A stretch of 64,000 bases of DNA from Amorphophallus konjac (taxonomy: Eukaryota > Streptophyta > Magnoliopsida > Alismatales > Araceae): NCBI GenBank assembly GCA_022559845.1, contig JAHNEJ010003310.1:1-64000 (forward strand), read 5' to 3'. This document shows positions 1 through 9,507 of the stretch, one piece after another. The notes under the pieces were generated by a model that was not told the DNA's origin, did not search any database, and saw only the letters and a program-made list of their open reading frames with translations. The position numbers and the translations under genes were made by a program. Each line of letters opens with the position of its first letter. Position 1 is the first letter of the stretch.

Positions 1-976
1 CCTGCCCCTGATCCTTGGACTTCTTCTTGCCGAACCCCTTCTTGAAGAACTTTTTGACCTTCGTGCCAAAGGACGCAGATCCTGTCACCGAAGCTGCCGA
101 TGCCGGTACTCCTGAACCACCCGACGCAGACTGAAAGAAACCCTGCTGCTGAGTAGCCGACTGCTGGCTGCGACCTGACACAGACTGCCCCTGGCTGATC
201 GGTCCTCGAGTCCTCTGCATATCCATCTCCAAGGAAATCGCAACACGAGACGCCGTCTCGAGATCAGTGGCCCCATTCGCGATCAGATGGTGCCTCAGCT
301 CCAACCTCAAGCCCTGCACAAACTGCGTCGTCCTCACCCTCTCATGCTCCATGATATGAGGTGCGTACCGACCCAGCTCGACAAATCGGGCCCTGTACTG
401 CAACACGGACATGTCACCCTGCACCAGCTCCAGAAACTCCCGCATCCGCTGCGTAGCAACAATATCTGGACAGTACGTACGCTCGAAAGCACTGACAAAG
501 TCATCCCACTCGATCTGCTCAAGCGGACGAAGCTGAAAGGACGTCTTCCACTCGGAAGACCACCACCTCCGAGCCGTACCCTGCAACTGGTTGTAGGCCA
601 ACACCACTCTGTCCTCGACAGCACTCTTTGCAGAACTGAACACCCGCTCCATCTCATCGAGCCAATCACGAGCCGCATCAGGGTCTGCCTGGCCGCTAAA
701 GTAAGGTGGATGGAACTGCATGAAATCCCTCACTGCTCGGCCTGGCCCACCCCTGACTGACGAGCCCTCACCGGCCTCTCCGCCGAACTGTTGAGCCATG
801 AGATGGTACATGCCACGGAGAAAACCCTCGGCCCCCGGAGCCCTCGCAGCATCCGCGGCCTCGGTAGCTCCCGGAACTCTGCTATGCTCCTCCTGGTCCC
901 TCTGGACCCCCTGCTGGATCTCCTGGCCTCCAGCCGACTGCCCCTGCTGAGAGCGAGAACTCCTCCTCGGCGCCAT
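1..976 (-). CDS. gag: Ty3/gypsy Gag, N-terminal part (element 1), runs off the window
   Basis: An uninterrupted minus-strand frame of about 325 codons starts at the ATG at 974-976 and is still open at base 2, so the gene continues to the left. After a Gln-rich, low-complexity first 80 residues comes the typical retrotransposon gag core: a PPYFSG..DP..ARDWLDEMERVF stretch, then an L.G.ARRWW motif and a LELVQGDMSVLQY region. The tail becomes Ser/Gln-rich and then strongly basic (KKFFKKGFGKKKSK). Gag would form the cytoplasmic virus-like particle. The gene lies 150 bases downstream, in sense, of a tRNA-iMet primer site and the LTR at 1142-3786. Reading it by hand I found no stop. Zinc knuckle and pol are outside the window. 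The family call is firm; the lineage is not settled. Confidence 0.85.
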   Translation of the reverse strand, partial: MAPRRSSRSQQGQSAGGQEIQQGVQRDQEEHSRVPGATEAADAARAPGAEGFLRGMYHLMAQQFGGEAGEGSSVRGGPGRAVRDFMQFHPPYFSGQADPDAARDWLDEMERVFSSAKSAVEDRVVLAYNQLQGTARRWWSSEWKTSFQLRPLEQIEWDDFVSAFERTYCPDIVATQRMREFLELVQGDMSVLQYRARFVELGRYAPHIMEHERVRTTQFVQGLRLELRHHLIANGATDLETASRVAISLEMDMQRTRGPISQGQSVSGRSQQSATQQQGFFQSASGGSGVPASAASVTGSASFGTKVKKFFKKGFGKKKSKDQGQ

Positions 977-1126
977 CCTCGCTCCTGAAGCACAAGACAG
1001 AAAACACGGAAACGGCAATGTTAGAATAAAACACGCGGTGCCCAATGCCAGCGTCACCTGCACATCATCGTCATGGACTAGTGGACCACTACAATTACCT
1101 ATGATTCTCATGTAATTCCACAACCG

Positions 1127-1139
1127 CGCTCTGATACCA
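1127..1139 (-). other. Primer binding site, tRNA-iMet type (element 1)
   Basis: On the minus strand the bases read TGGTATCAGAGCG, complementary to the 3' end of plant initiator-Met tRNA. The site lies 2 bases inside the LTR edge at 1142, as expected for a gypsy 5' LTR in minus orientation, and fixes the orientation of the element. Confidence 0.85.
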
Positions 1140-1526
1140 GCTGTAACGACCCGAGAATCCGATTACCGGGAAGGCCCGATAACCCGAGACTCGCACCGCC
1201 ACCCACGAGCCCGAAGACTCGGAAGGGTTAAAAGGATGGTGTGGAAACTACACAAGCATCACAAATAATTGCAGAAATTAAACAGTTATGATATTAAGCA
1301 GGAAATGAATTAACATTTTACATGGTCCACAATAAAATAACAACAACAGCAACAGTAGTCCACGACTAGTACAGTGACAAGAAAGAAAAGTACAGCTACA
1401 CGGGGCATCCCCCGGCTCTGACCTCTGGCACTACCTCTGGGCACCCGCACCACGCTTCCGCTGCGCTCCTGACGCGCTCCCCGAAGGTGGCGCCTCACCT
1501 GAAACACGGTGAAAACACGCAGGGAA

Positions 1527-1553
1527 TGAGTCTCGGAACAAGACTCAGTAGGG
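1527..1553 (-). promoter_or_regulatory. Hairpin plus CAGTAGG motif near LTR 3' end (element 1)
   Basis: A 7-bp stem (TGAGTCT at 1527-1533, AGACTCA at 1541-1547) is followed directly by GTAGGGAT. It sits about 385 bases from the primer-proximal LTR edge. The same arrangement with a different stem occurs at nearly the same distance in the LTRs of elements 2, A, B and F. Role unknown. Confidence 0.5.
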
Positions 1554-2294
1554 ATCACTCGAACCCTACCTCGAAAAACGAGAAACCACTACTCTAGCGG
1601 TAGAAAGGTACCTCGGAAAGGAAAGCCCTGTACTCTACAGAACTAGACCCTAACGGCACGCAAACCGACACACGTGCCACGGTACGAGAAGACCGAAACT
1701 CAACGGTCGAACCGTCAAAACCCGAAGGTCGGAACACACGACTGACAGTCTGACACTCCGTACTCAACAGGAGTACCACCCACTAGAAGCACAGCCGGTA
1801 GCGTCCCCTGACGTCTTACACCGCACCGCAGGTGAACCGCCTGACATGGTAGGTCCTACCCGAGGCGCAAACACCGTACAAGTAACTACAACAAGTGACT
1901 AGCTGGGGTCACGCCCGTCGACGTGGGTCCAACCGCCCCCAACCACGTGTGCACACACAGACCGCGCGTCCCTGGTCTGGCCCTCTGACCGGTTTTCCCC
2001 TCAGCCGGACTCTGGCTGCAAGACGTGGGGCCTAACGGTAACCGGTCCACAAACCGTCTCTAAAGGTCAGCCCGTACACCACTCCCTGGTGCGACTAGCA
2101 CACGCGTACTAGTAGGCTACGACTAGTGGAGGGTCACAGAAGGAGTAGACTCTCAAGTCTCGGAAAACAACGGTGCAACTGCAGGTACGAGGAACGCTCC
2201 TTGTACCAACACCGACGCACGGTGACCAGCTGCCAACAACATCTCCCGGTACACTCTGTACGACGAGAGACACACCGACGCAACCCGTACCCTT

Positions 2295-2877
2295 GAACGG
2301 TCCACACTGGGCCGCTCAGGGATGTACGGTCACACAGGGACCGCACAAGGATTAGAACGGTCATATCAGGACCGTTCCACTCAGGGTCCAAACGACGGAT
2401 AAACGGCCAACACAGGACCGTTCAAACAGATGTGCGGCCAACTCTTGACCGCACGTGGGTGAAGAACGGTCACCTCCTGGCCGCTCGTCTCCCAACGGTA
2501 AAAAGCCTGGACGGTTAGTCCTTAGCCGCACTTGGGGAAGGGCGGCTACGGCTTAGCCGTTCAGGCGTTGTGCGGTCAGGGCCAGACCGCACATCCAACC
2601 ATAGCGCTAGGGGATGTACGGCCAGCACCTGGCCGTGCAAGGGGTTATGCGGTCAGCTCCTGGCCGCACATCCCAGAGCACTGCACAACGGTCACAACCA
2701 ACGGTCGAAACCCTTGGGGTTGGGCGGTTGCTGTGGGGCCGCACATTAGGATATGCGGTCCCACGATAGACCGCTCAAGCCCACTGCGCGCCAAGCCTCA
2801 CCCAAAGCGCGCCGAGCCGATGAACGGTCCGAACGGAACCGCATAGGGGTTGTGCGGCCACTGGTTCGACCGCACAT
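2295..2877. repeat. Array of about 13 short dyads, CGGTC..GACCG type
   Basis: Inverted repeats with 6-9 bp arms and 3-10 bp spacers occur throughout. The best are GAACGGTC/GACCGTTC at 2355-2377, TGTGCGGTC/GACCGCACA at 2569-2593, ACGGCCAG/CTGGCCGT at 2618-2636, and GTGCGG/CCGCAC pairs at 2432-2454 and 2852-2875. Arm sequence alternates between AACGG and TGCGG types with matching partners, so symmetry is kept while sequence drifts. They lie inside the element 1 LTR. Confidence 0.7.
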
Positions 2878-3786
2878 CGCTCACCGGCGAGAAAATGGCG
2901 AACCTCACCGGAATCGCCCAATCGGCCTCAAAACAAACCCCACGGAGGGGGAAATGGCGAGAGAAGAACCCCCAAGCCCCCTAGCATGCTCCTACGCCCT
3001 TAAACCGTGAAATCGGGGCTCAAAACGATGGATCGGACGAACTCACCCCGCGGCATGATCGACCCTTCCCGGCTCAAAATAAACCCCTCTCGACCTCGTC
3101 TCGAGCTGAAACTCACGGGGACGGAAGACATGAGGCTAAGGAACGTCACCCTACCTCCGGTCCGCGACGAAACGCTCCGATCCGAGCTCGAAGTCGCGAA
3201 GAACGCCGCTAGAATCTCGCCTCTCCACGCCTCCCACGCTCGCCGTATGCCCGCACGATCGCCACCACGTCACCCACGTCCTCGCGCCGTCGCACCGCCG
3301 CCGTCTGCAGCCGGAACGGGGGTCGGCACGGTCGAACGGGAGAGAAGGAGGGAGAGAGCCGGCCACGGTCGCGTGAGGGAGAGAGAGGAAGGAAGAAGAA
3401 GAGAAGAGAAAAGAAGAAAAAGAAAAGAAAAGAAAATGGGAATATATAGAAAATCCGATTTTTCGGAAAAATACCGAAAATTAGAAAAATACATTTCCGG
3501 AATCCTCGGAACGCACCGATCGCAACGGTACCACTCGTGCCTCGGGGAACTGCCCGGTTCGCCCGCAGCGAGCGTCCGAAGAAAAAGCCGAAACACACAC
3601 CGGAAATCGGAAAACACACGCGGAAAAAGCCACGGAACGCCTCCGGGCCTCCGAAACGACTCCGGATCGCGCCGATCCGAACACGAAAGATGTCCGAAAC
3701 GAAATTTCGGACACAACGGAGCCGGACACTCCGAAAACCAGATCCGGGACCCATGAAGAAGGATCCGAAAGGTCCGGGATATTACA

Positions 3787-3926
3787 GCCTGGGTCTGCAT
3801 AGCCTGAACCAGGCCTTGTATGAACATTCTATAGTCCACCAAAGGTGGTGGGGGCGGAGCTGGGGGTCCTCTCGGCTCCTCCTGAGTATCATCATTCTGA
3901 ACTGCACGACGACCTCCTCCCGCCAT
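3787..3926 (-). pseudogene. gag: Gag N-terminus of gypsy element 2, cut by element 1
   Basis: From the ATG at 3924-3926 a minus-strand frame encodes a 46-residue gag start: MAGGGRRAVQ, a Pro-rich linker with PPAPPPPP, and then DYRMFIQGLVQAMQTQA, a helix typical of plant gypsy Gag. The frame is interrupted at 3786 by the LTR of element 1. An in-frame ATG at 3977 exists, but the MAGGGRR start lies closer to the family norm. The remainder of this element should lie beyond the left end of the window, on the far side of element 1. Confidence 0.7.
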
Positions 3927-4035
3927 GGTCTGACAATACAAATATTCGGTTAAGTTTTCATCATAACTCCCTACCAACTAAGGATTTTTAAAATGTGGAT
4001 TAAGCTGATGACCATTTATGTAAATTCTCAATCTT

Positions 4036-4049
4036 GGGCTCTAATACCA
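4036..4049 (-). other. Primer binding site of element 2
   Basis: The minus strand reads TGGTATTAGAGCCC, a one-base variant of the initiator-Met tRNA complement, 5 bases from the LTR start at 4055. Confidence 0.7.
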
Positions 4050-4844
4050 CTCTCTGTGACGTCTCGACTCGTAGACCCGGTCCAGTCGTAAAGACTCGCG
4101 TCAGATCCCGATCGGAACGTCATAGTGGGAACAACCCAAGCGGTACAATTACAATTGAGAATTACACATGAACACTGAGATATCATTGCAGCGGAAATAA
4201 AAATACTCAATTTATCAGCTTACAGTCAAATAACTACATCCACATAGATATAAATAACGATAACAATTTCACACGTCTTTTATTACATAACCAAGTTTCA
4301 CACACTTTTTTTTTATTTACATAAGACATAACTCATAACATAACTACCTAAGATAAAGACTGGTAGTAAAATCCGAGCCGCGGTCAAACACTGCGAGATC
4401 ACTCCTCGCTTCCTTCTACCGCTTCTCATGAAATTGTTCAACGGGGTGAGTCTACGAATAGACCCAGTAAGAGACTAAGTATAGTCCCCAATCAAAACAT
4501 GTATCAACATATCCAAAGTGATTTACGGTAATTTGTTTCATAAAATCATACTATTTTCATTTGACAAAGAAAGCATGTACATTAAAACTTTATTCTACCA
4601 ATGACAAAATAAATAAAAACTCATAATTTGTAAACATTAATGAATGATTCCAGTAATGAATCAATGAACAGTAATAATGGTTTCAGTATCAATTCATTGA
4701 GCATTAATAGTCATTTTAATAACTACTCAGTGAACAGTAACAGTAGTTCAATGTCAATTCAGTCGGCAATAACAGTTGCTCAATTTCAGTTTAATAAATA
4801 GTAACAGTAGTATAAATAGTTAGACACAGTGCAGCCAGAGACTC

Positions 4845-5050
4845 AGAGACTCACGTCTCTCTTCCTCTTTACCAAGAGGGAAACCCCACTAGTAGCAGCC
4901 CTGCTACTAGTGAACCAGAGGTCGAAGACCCCTCTTCCTCCCAACCCGGAGGGTACCTACAAGCAGCTCACCTGCTGCTTGCAAACCGGAGATTGACTCT
5001 CCCTACTCCTGATCTCACAGGAGGACCCCGACCTCAGTCCAGAGGATCGG
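4845..5050 (-). repeat. Chain of nine back-to-back hairpins
   Basis: Nine adjacent inverted repeats, almost without gaps. Stems, with arm positions: AGAGAC/GTCTCT 4845-4860; CCTCTT/AAGAGG 4864-4879; CACTAGTAGCAG/CTGCTACTAGTG 4887-4912 (12 bp perfect, 2-nt spacer); AGA-GGTC/GACC-TCT 4917-4935; CCTCC/GGAGG 4937-4952; CAAGCAGC/GCTGCTTG 4960-4981; GGAGA/TCTCC 4988-5002; CTCCTG/CAGGAG 5006-5023; CCG-CCTC/GAGG-CGG 5028-5050. Loops are 2-6 nt. No two stems share a sequence, so this is not a tandem repeat; only the structure recurs. It would be in the 5' leader RNA if transcription starts at the TATA near 5345. Confidence 0.8.
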
Positions 5051-5340
5051 AAACACAAACAATAACGGTTGAAGAAAGATAAGAACAAGAAATGAAAAAT
5101 ACGAACGAAGGAAATCAAATGCCAGACAATGGAAACAATGTAGCTCAATATAGAGCAATAGACTTCGGATTTGATCCGCAAGTCAGAACAATTCTTCTGA
5201 TCACTCTTCTGCTCTCTTTCTATTTCTCTCTGCTATTCTTTCTTCTTTCTTTTCTGTTTTCTGGATCGAAGGGCTCTCTATTTCCCTGTTTTCTTCTATG
5301 CCTCTCTTCTTCGATCACCTTCATCTGAGGACGAAGGATT

Positions 5341-5349
5341 TTTTTTATA
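5341..5349 (-). promoter_or_regulatory. Possible TATA box of element 2 LTR
   Basis: The minus strand reads TATAAAAAA in a suitable place, between the motif array and the hairpin chain. No other promoter evidence was found. Confidence 0.4.
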
Positions 5350-5560
5350 GCATCAACAGCAGATGGATAGGGCATGAAACGCGTGTGCCTCCCACGCTCG
5401 ATCCAGAACCTTCTTGCCACGTGCCTAGCTTCATTGCATTTTGTTCCTCTTGTCTTGGATCACGTGCACCCAGACACTGATGAATGTTCTTCCTCGGACC
5501 TGCAACGAGATAAGAACCATTAATATTGAGTGCCATAAGAGCTAGAACTGCATGAGGTTA

Positions 5561-6645
5561 GTGGACACGACAAAAAGGTACACAAAACAGAGAACGACAC
5601 GGGATACAGTGGTGACACAATGAACATTACTAAGAGAACGTTACGAGGTAGACAGAAAAGCAACGCGAAGACGCGAAGACAAGAACAGAAACCAACACTA
5701 AGTATGGTTTCAACACAAGAGAGACACGAGGACTAGGAAGAGTAAAAATGACACGGAGACACAACAAGACAAATGACACGAAAGTGAAACAGGAAGCAAC
5801 ACGAGGTGCTGCGATGTCCTGTACGGAATGGAACAAAAAAGACATGAAGAGATGAAAAAACGACACGAGGTGAAGACAACACGAAGACGAAACAGTAATC
5901 GACACGCGATGAGAACAACACGAGGATAGTGAGAACAGCACGAGATGAAAACAACACAGGCTGATAACGACACAAAGTCGAAACAGTAAATGACACGGGA
6001 TAACACTGCACGAGGTAAAACGACACGAAGACTTAATAATAAAAACGACACGAGGTGGCAATAAAGGAGAACGACATGAAAACAACATGGACTGCAACCG
6101 AAACCGACACGAAGTCAAACAGTACAACACGAGGTGTTGTAACCAAGACGAAGTGCCAATCAATCACGAAGACAGTATGCAAAGAAACGACTCGAAGTGA
6201 GATGAGAACAGAATGAAACAAAGAAGACGACACGGAGTGCATAAAACCAACACGAAGACGTGGACTATAGTAACCGTCACGAAGTGTGGTTACTAAACAG
6301 GAATCGACACGAGGTCTACAGAAAAACTACTCGAAGTTCATCAGAACTTTTTAGAGCAGCTTTAGGAACACGACACGAAGTCATGAGAAGGGAAAAACAT
6401 TCACGAAGTGAAACGAACACTTGAACTTAGACTGACTTAGAGACTCAGCGAAAGGACTCGAAGACAGGAATACAAAGGATGACATGGAAACAACACAGTA
6501 ATCAAAGACTGCACGAGGTGAAAGACAACACTCAAACAGACGACAACATGGCTAACTCGACACGAGGTGAAAACGCGAAGCAAGAACTACATGATGTTTG
6601 AGGAAAAACAGCACGAAGACAGAACATGAACGAACACACGAAGTG
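5561..6645 (-). repeat. Degenerate array of about 30 CACGARG motifs
   Basis: Roughly every 20-40 bases the plus strand carries GACACGAAGTG, GACACGAGGTG or GACACGAAGAC, separated by A-rich spacers (gaaac, aacaa). On the sense strand of element 2 this is CACTTCGTGTC. I count about 30 recognisable copies. The spacing is irregular, so it is a motif cluster rather than a satellite. Its place upstream of the TATA-like site suggests a U3 enhancer cluster. Confidence 0.65.
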
Positions 6646-6839
6646 TTACCTCTTAGCAGTTATTTCATATAAAACCATGGATAACTCAAGTGCAAGATAT
6701 CTGATCAAAAATAACAAGAACAATTAACATAGTGTTGCTCATCGTCAAAATACTTAATCTGGATATGAATGCTTAACCTGGATATCGATTAATCCTACCC
6801 TATTTTACAAATAAGACACGGGAAAAGGTGAGACCGTAA

Positions 6840-7490
6840 TGCTTGGTTCTGGCCTCCTCTCGACAGTGGCTCACGCCGCCTCTGCACCCTGCCACCGGAA
6901 GTCCTCGCTGCCTCCACTGGCGCCATCACCTCGATGCCCTTTGGGCTTTGCCCAGTCCACCCTGCGCCACCTCTAGATACTTTTCAGGCCCCCCCCCCTC
7001 CCCCCCTTTCCCGATCCTCGATCTTCTCTGTCACCCCCCACCAACCCCACAACGGTCCTGGTTCCGGCGACTTATGGATGCCTCCACCAGCCGTTGTCGC
7101 CCTCTCCAGCACCGTCGCATCGACTCCCAGCAGTATTCCGCTGACGGCCTAACCCACCCTAGCTTGTTGGCCCTGGACGGCAGCTGCAGCCTTCACCGCC
7201 CTCACGTACGAGCACACACCGATCACCTGGACGCACTCACCAGGCCTACACTGCCGCCGGACATCCCACCTCGCCCAACTTCGCCGCATGCCCTGCCAGC
7301 GCCGGCGTGACGTACGAACCCCCGCGCGAGTGCTCCGACTGTCCTGGTCGCCCCCGGCCGCCCCTCTCTCTTCCACCCTCACACCGCCCCCATTCCCAAC
7401 CTCGGTTTGATCGGTTGCCGCACCATATGAAAACAGTAGATAGTCCGCTCACTGTGTCCTCTCAACGAACTCGACATTTCAGTGCTACAT
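6840..7490. other. C-rich unassigned segment
   Basis: A sharply bounded C-rich, CpG-containing stretch with several overlapping frames on both strands, none resembling a protein family I recognise. It may be a captured gene fragment or a decayed promoter. I make no gene call. Confidence 0.3.
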
Positions 7491-7689
7491 ATAAAGCGAT
7501 AGTTTATAGGGTGTTTGGTTGCAGTTTTTTTACCTCTTTCTCTCTTAAATTTAAAAAAGAGAGAGAAAATTTAATTATGGGTATTTGGTACTACTCTCCT
7601 AATTTTTAGGGAGAGAACCAACTCCCGTACAAATCTTTCTCAAAAAAAAACAACTACTGACTAATTTTTTTTTTGAAACTGGTCTCTTC

Positions 7690-8120
7690 TCTCCCGTGCG
7701 TCCCCTCCCTGTGGCTCGTCCCCCTCCCCCGCCCGACCGTTCCCCCTCTCCCCGGCGGATCCCCCCTCCCCGGCGGATCCCCCCCTCCGGCTCCGGCACC
7801 CCCCCCCCCCCCGCGCGCAGCCCCGCCCCTCCCCCTCTCCCCTCCGGCTCCGGCGCCCCCCCCGGCAGATCCCCCTCCCCCCGGCTCCGGCAGCCCCCCC
7901 CCTCACGCAGCCCCGCCCCTCTCCCCTCCGGCTCCGGCGCCCCCCCCACCCCCCCGCGCGCAGCCCTCCCCGACCAGCTCCGGCGGCCCCCTCCTGTCCC
8001 CGACCGGCTCCCGCGCCCCCCCCCCCCCCCCCCCCCCCCCGCGCGCAGCCCTCCCCTCCGGCTCCGGTGGCCCCCTGCGGCGCCCCCTCCCGTCCCTGAC
8101 CGGCTCCAGCGCCCCCCCCG
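7690..8120. repeat. C-rich minisatellite, CTCCGGCTCCGGCG units and poly-C runs
   Basis: Units of about 14 bp (CTCCGGCTCCGGCG) alternate with runs of C; the longest runs are near 8017-8040. The opposite strand is G-rich with many G tracts and could form G-quadruplexes. Open frames on both strands here are composition artefacts (Pro-rich or Gly/Arg-rich). Confidence 0.75.
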
Positions 8121-8122
8121 AC

Positions 8123-8123
<1 letters not shown>

Positions 8124-8205
<82 letters not shown>
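8124..8205. repeat. (CT)n then (GT)n microsatellite
   Basis: An uninterrupted CT tract of about 34 units passes directly into about six GT units. It lies inside the small TIR element. Confidence 0.9.
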
Positions 8206-8379
8206 CAACTATAGGAGGTGACAAACACATCTACATAAATTTTAAAATTTAAGATAATTCTGCCAAACAGAAAGTGTCAATTTTTATCAGTTTTAAATTT
8301 TAAATCAAAAATTAGGTTGACACAAATTTTTAGATAGAAATAGATTTAAAAAAAAATTGCTCCCAAACACCCTATAGAC

Positions 8380-9500
8380 ATTAAACCAGACTAATTCTAA
8401 AAAAACTATCAAAAAGGGTCCAACGTCAAACTAGATGCAGTTTGATATAGAAAGATAAGTTAAAGAAAATTTCTATCAAATCAAATAAATATTAAAAAAA
8501 TAATATCAAATGTTACGATTAGCAAGATTAATCTTCGTGATATTTTCACATAAAAAATAAGAACTTTTGTTATAACAAATTAGAAATTGATTTGAAACTT
8601 TTATAATATTAGATTCAGAAATTTCATCTGGACGACCAGTGCTGAGATTTTTGAATTAGAGTTAATAATTATGTATGTACTTATATTAATTTGACAAAAA
8701 ATTATTTAAAATTAGATTAAACTTTTAGAATTAGGATTAATAGTTCTATATATAATTATATTGACTTGATAAAAATATCTTTAAAATCTGGTTATTAGAT
8801 TTAGTTCGAGAAAATTAAAATTAAAATTAAATTAAAATTTTAATATAATTTAGTTTGAATCTAAATTATTTTTTAAAATTTAACTTAAATTAAATCGAAT
8901 CAAATTTATGAATTCAATTTAATTTTTAAATCGAACTCTAATAACACTCACCCCTATCCACATCCATAGGAACCTTCCTCGGATTCCCCTCGTATCAAAC
9001 TGCATGTCCTCGGTGATCACGTACTGTTGGGAATGAAAAATGCTCAACCTTCCTCAAGGAGGCACAAATTAAGGATCAACAAAACAAACAGGAGTTGTAC
9101 TTTCTCTCTATTTGTAAAATATAGAGCCTCTAAACCTTAATTTCACAGGATTACAGCAGTAGGTCCGACTACAATATCCATCCTTTTGGATGCTAATAAT
9201 TATCTTCTGGAAGATATGGTCGGTGCCCAGTTTTGTTTTTTTTTATCAGGGTATTTACAGATCTGAGTAATTAATTTCTAGAGTATTTTCCTCAGTAGAT
9301 GGTGTTTTAATTAGCACAATTACGATAAATATCTATATATATCGCCTCATTAGACAACTAGTTGGGATCAACAGGCCACCGCAGAAAATAAATATTCCTT
9401 ACGGACCTTGCCATTTGCAGAGAGTCCCCGAACCATCAAAGATACGTGAAGCCGTGCAACGTCTAATCCTTACCTGGTAAATATTCTACTTCACGTTAGG
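8380..9500. other. AT-rich intergenic stretch, little recognisable
   Basis: 8380-8950 is AT-rich with no frame of note. At 9025-9373 a segment begins TGTTGGGAAT and ends GGGATCAACA, so its ends are TG..CA with a short inverted TGTTG. This resembles a solo copia LTR, but the flanking pentamers (CGTAC, GGCCA) do not match, so I do not call it an element. Confidence 0.35.
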
Positions 9501-9507
9501 AGAGGGA

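Larger units (their letters stand above)
1142..3786 (-). mobile_element. 5' LTR of gypsy element 1
   Basis: A 2.6-kb LTR bounded by TG at 1142 (next to the primer site) and CA at 3786. In sense it begins TGTAATATCCCGG and ends GGGTCGTTACA, the usual TGTA..CCC style of long chromoviral LTRs. Immediately beyond 3786 the sequence turns into the gag of another element, so this LTR marks an insertion there; the expected 5-bp target duplication is GCCTG (3787-3791), but its partner is outside the window. A possible minus-strand TATATA lies near 3440. The LTR holds an array of CGGTC/GACCG dyads (2295-2877) and a hairpin followed by CAGTAGG (1527-1553). Confidence 0.75.
4055..6660 (-). mobile_element. 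LTR of gypsy element 2 (right limit uncertain)
   Basis: The LTR starts with TGTGACGTCTCG at 4055 beside the primer site. Its far edge cannot be placed, because no GGG..TTACA end is visible; the characteristic motif array stops near 6660, and composition changes at about 6840. A minus-strand TATA-like TATAAAAAA lies at 5341-5349. In sense this puts the CACGARG array (5561-6645) upstream of the TATA, in U3, and the hairpin chain (4845-5050) in the transcribed leader. The other LTR and the coding region are not in the window. Confidence 0.6.
7507..8374. mobile_element. Small terminal-inverted-repeat element with C-rich core
   Basis: The ends are TAGGGTGTTTGG (7507) and its complement CCAAACACCCTA (to 8374); similarity extends inward through GCARTTTTTTT. 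A TA dinucleotide flanks both ends (7505-7506 and 8375-8376), consistent with a TA target duplication. Near the left end CTCTCTTAAATTT is followed by its near-complement. The core is a C-rich minisatellite and a long CT tract; there is no transposase, so it is a non-autonomous, MITE-like element. The superfamily is unresolved: the TIR resembles plant hAT or Harbinger MITEs, while the flank fits a TA duplication. Confidence 0.55.

Noticed and set aside
3209..3754. Frames in LTR 1 near 3200-3750
   Set aside because: They overlap on both strands in GC- and purine-rich LTR sequence; the only real coding part nearby is the gag start at 3787-3926.
5630..6242. Minus-strand frames rich in Ser, Cys, Phe and Val
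   Set aside because: Generated by the CACTTCGTG-type motif array; no domain and competing frames of similar length.
7599..8230. Long overlapping frames on both strands, Pro-rich plus and Gly/Arg/Glu-rich minus
   Set aside because: They follow directly from the C-rich minisatellite and CT microsatellite; no domain, and frames stay open on both strands because of composition.
9025..9373. Solo copia LTR with TGTTG..CAACA ends
   Set aside because: Flanking pentamers differ (CGTAC and GGCCA), and no TATA, primer site or second copy is seen in the window.
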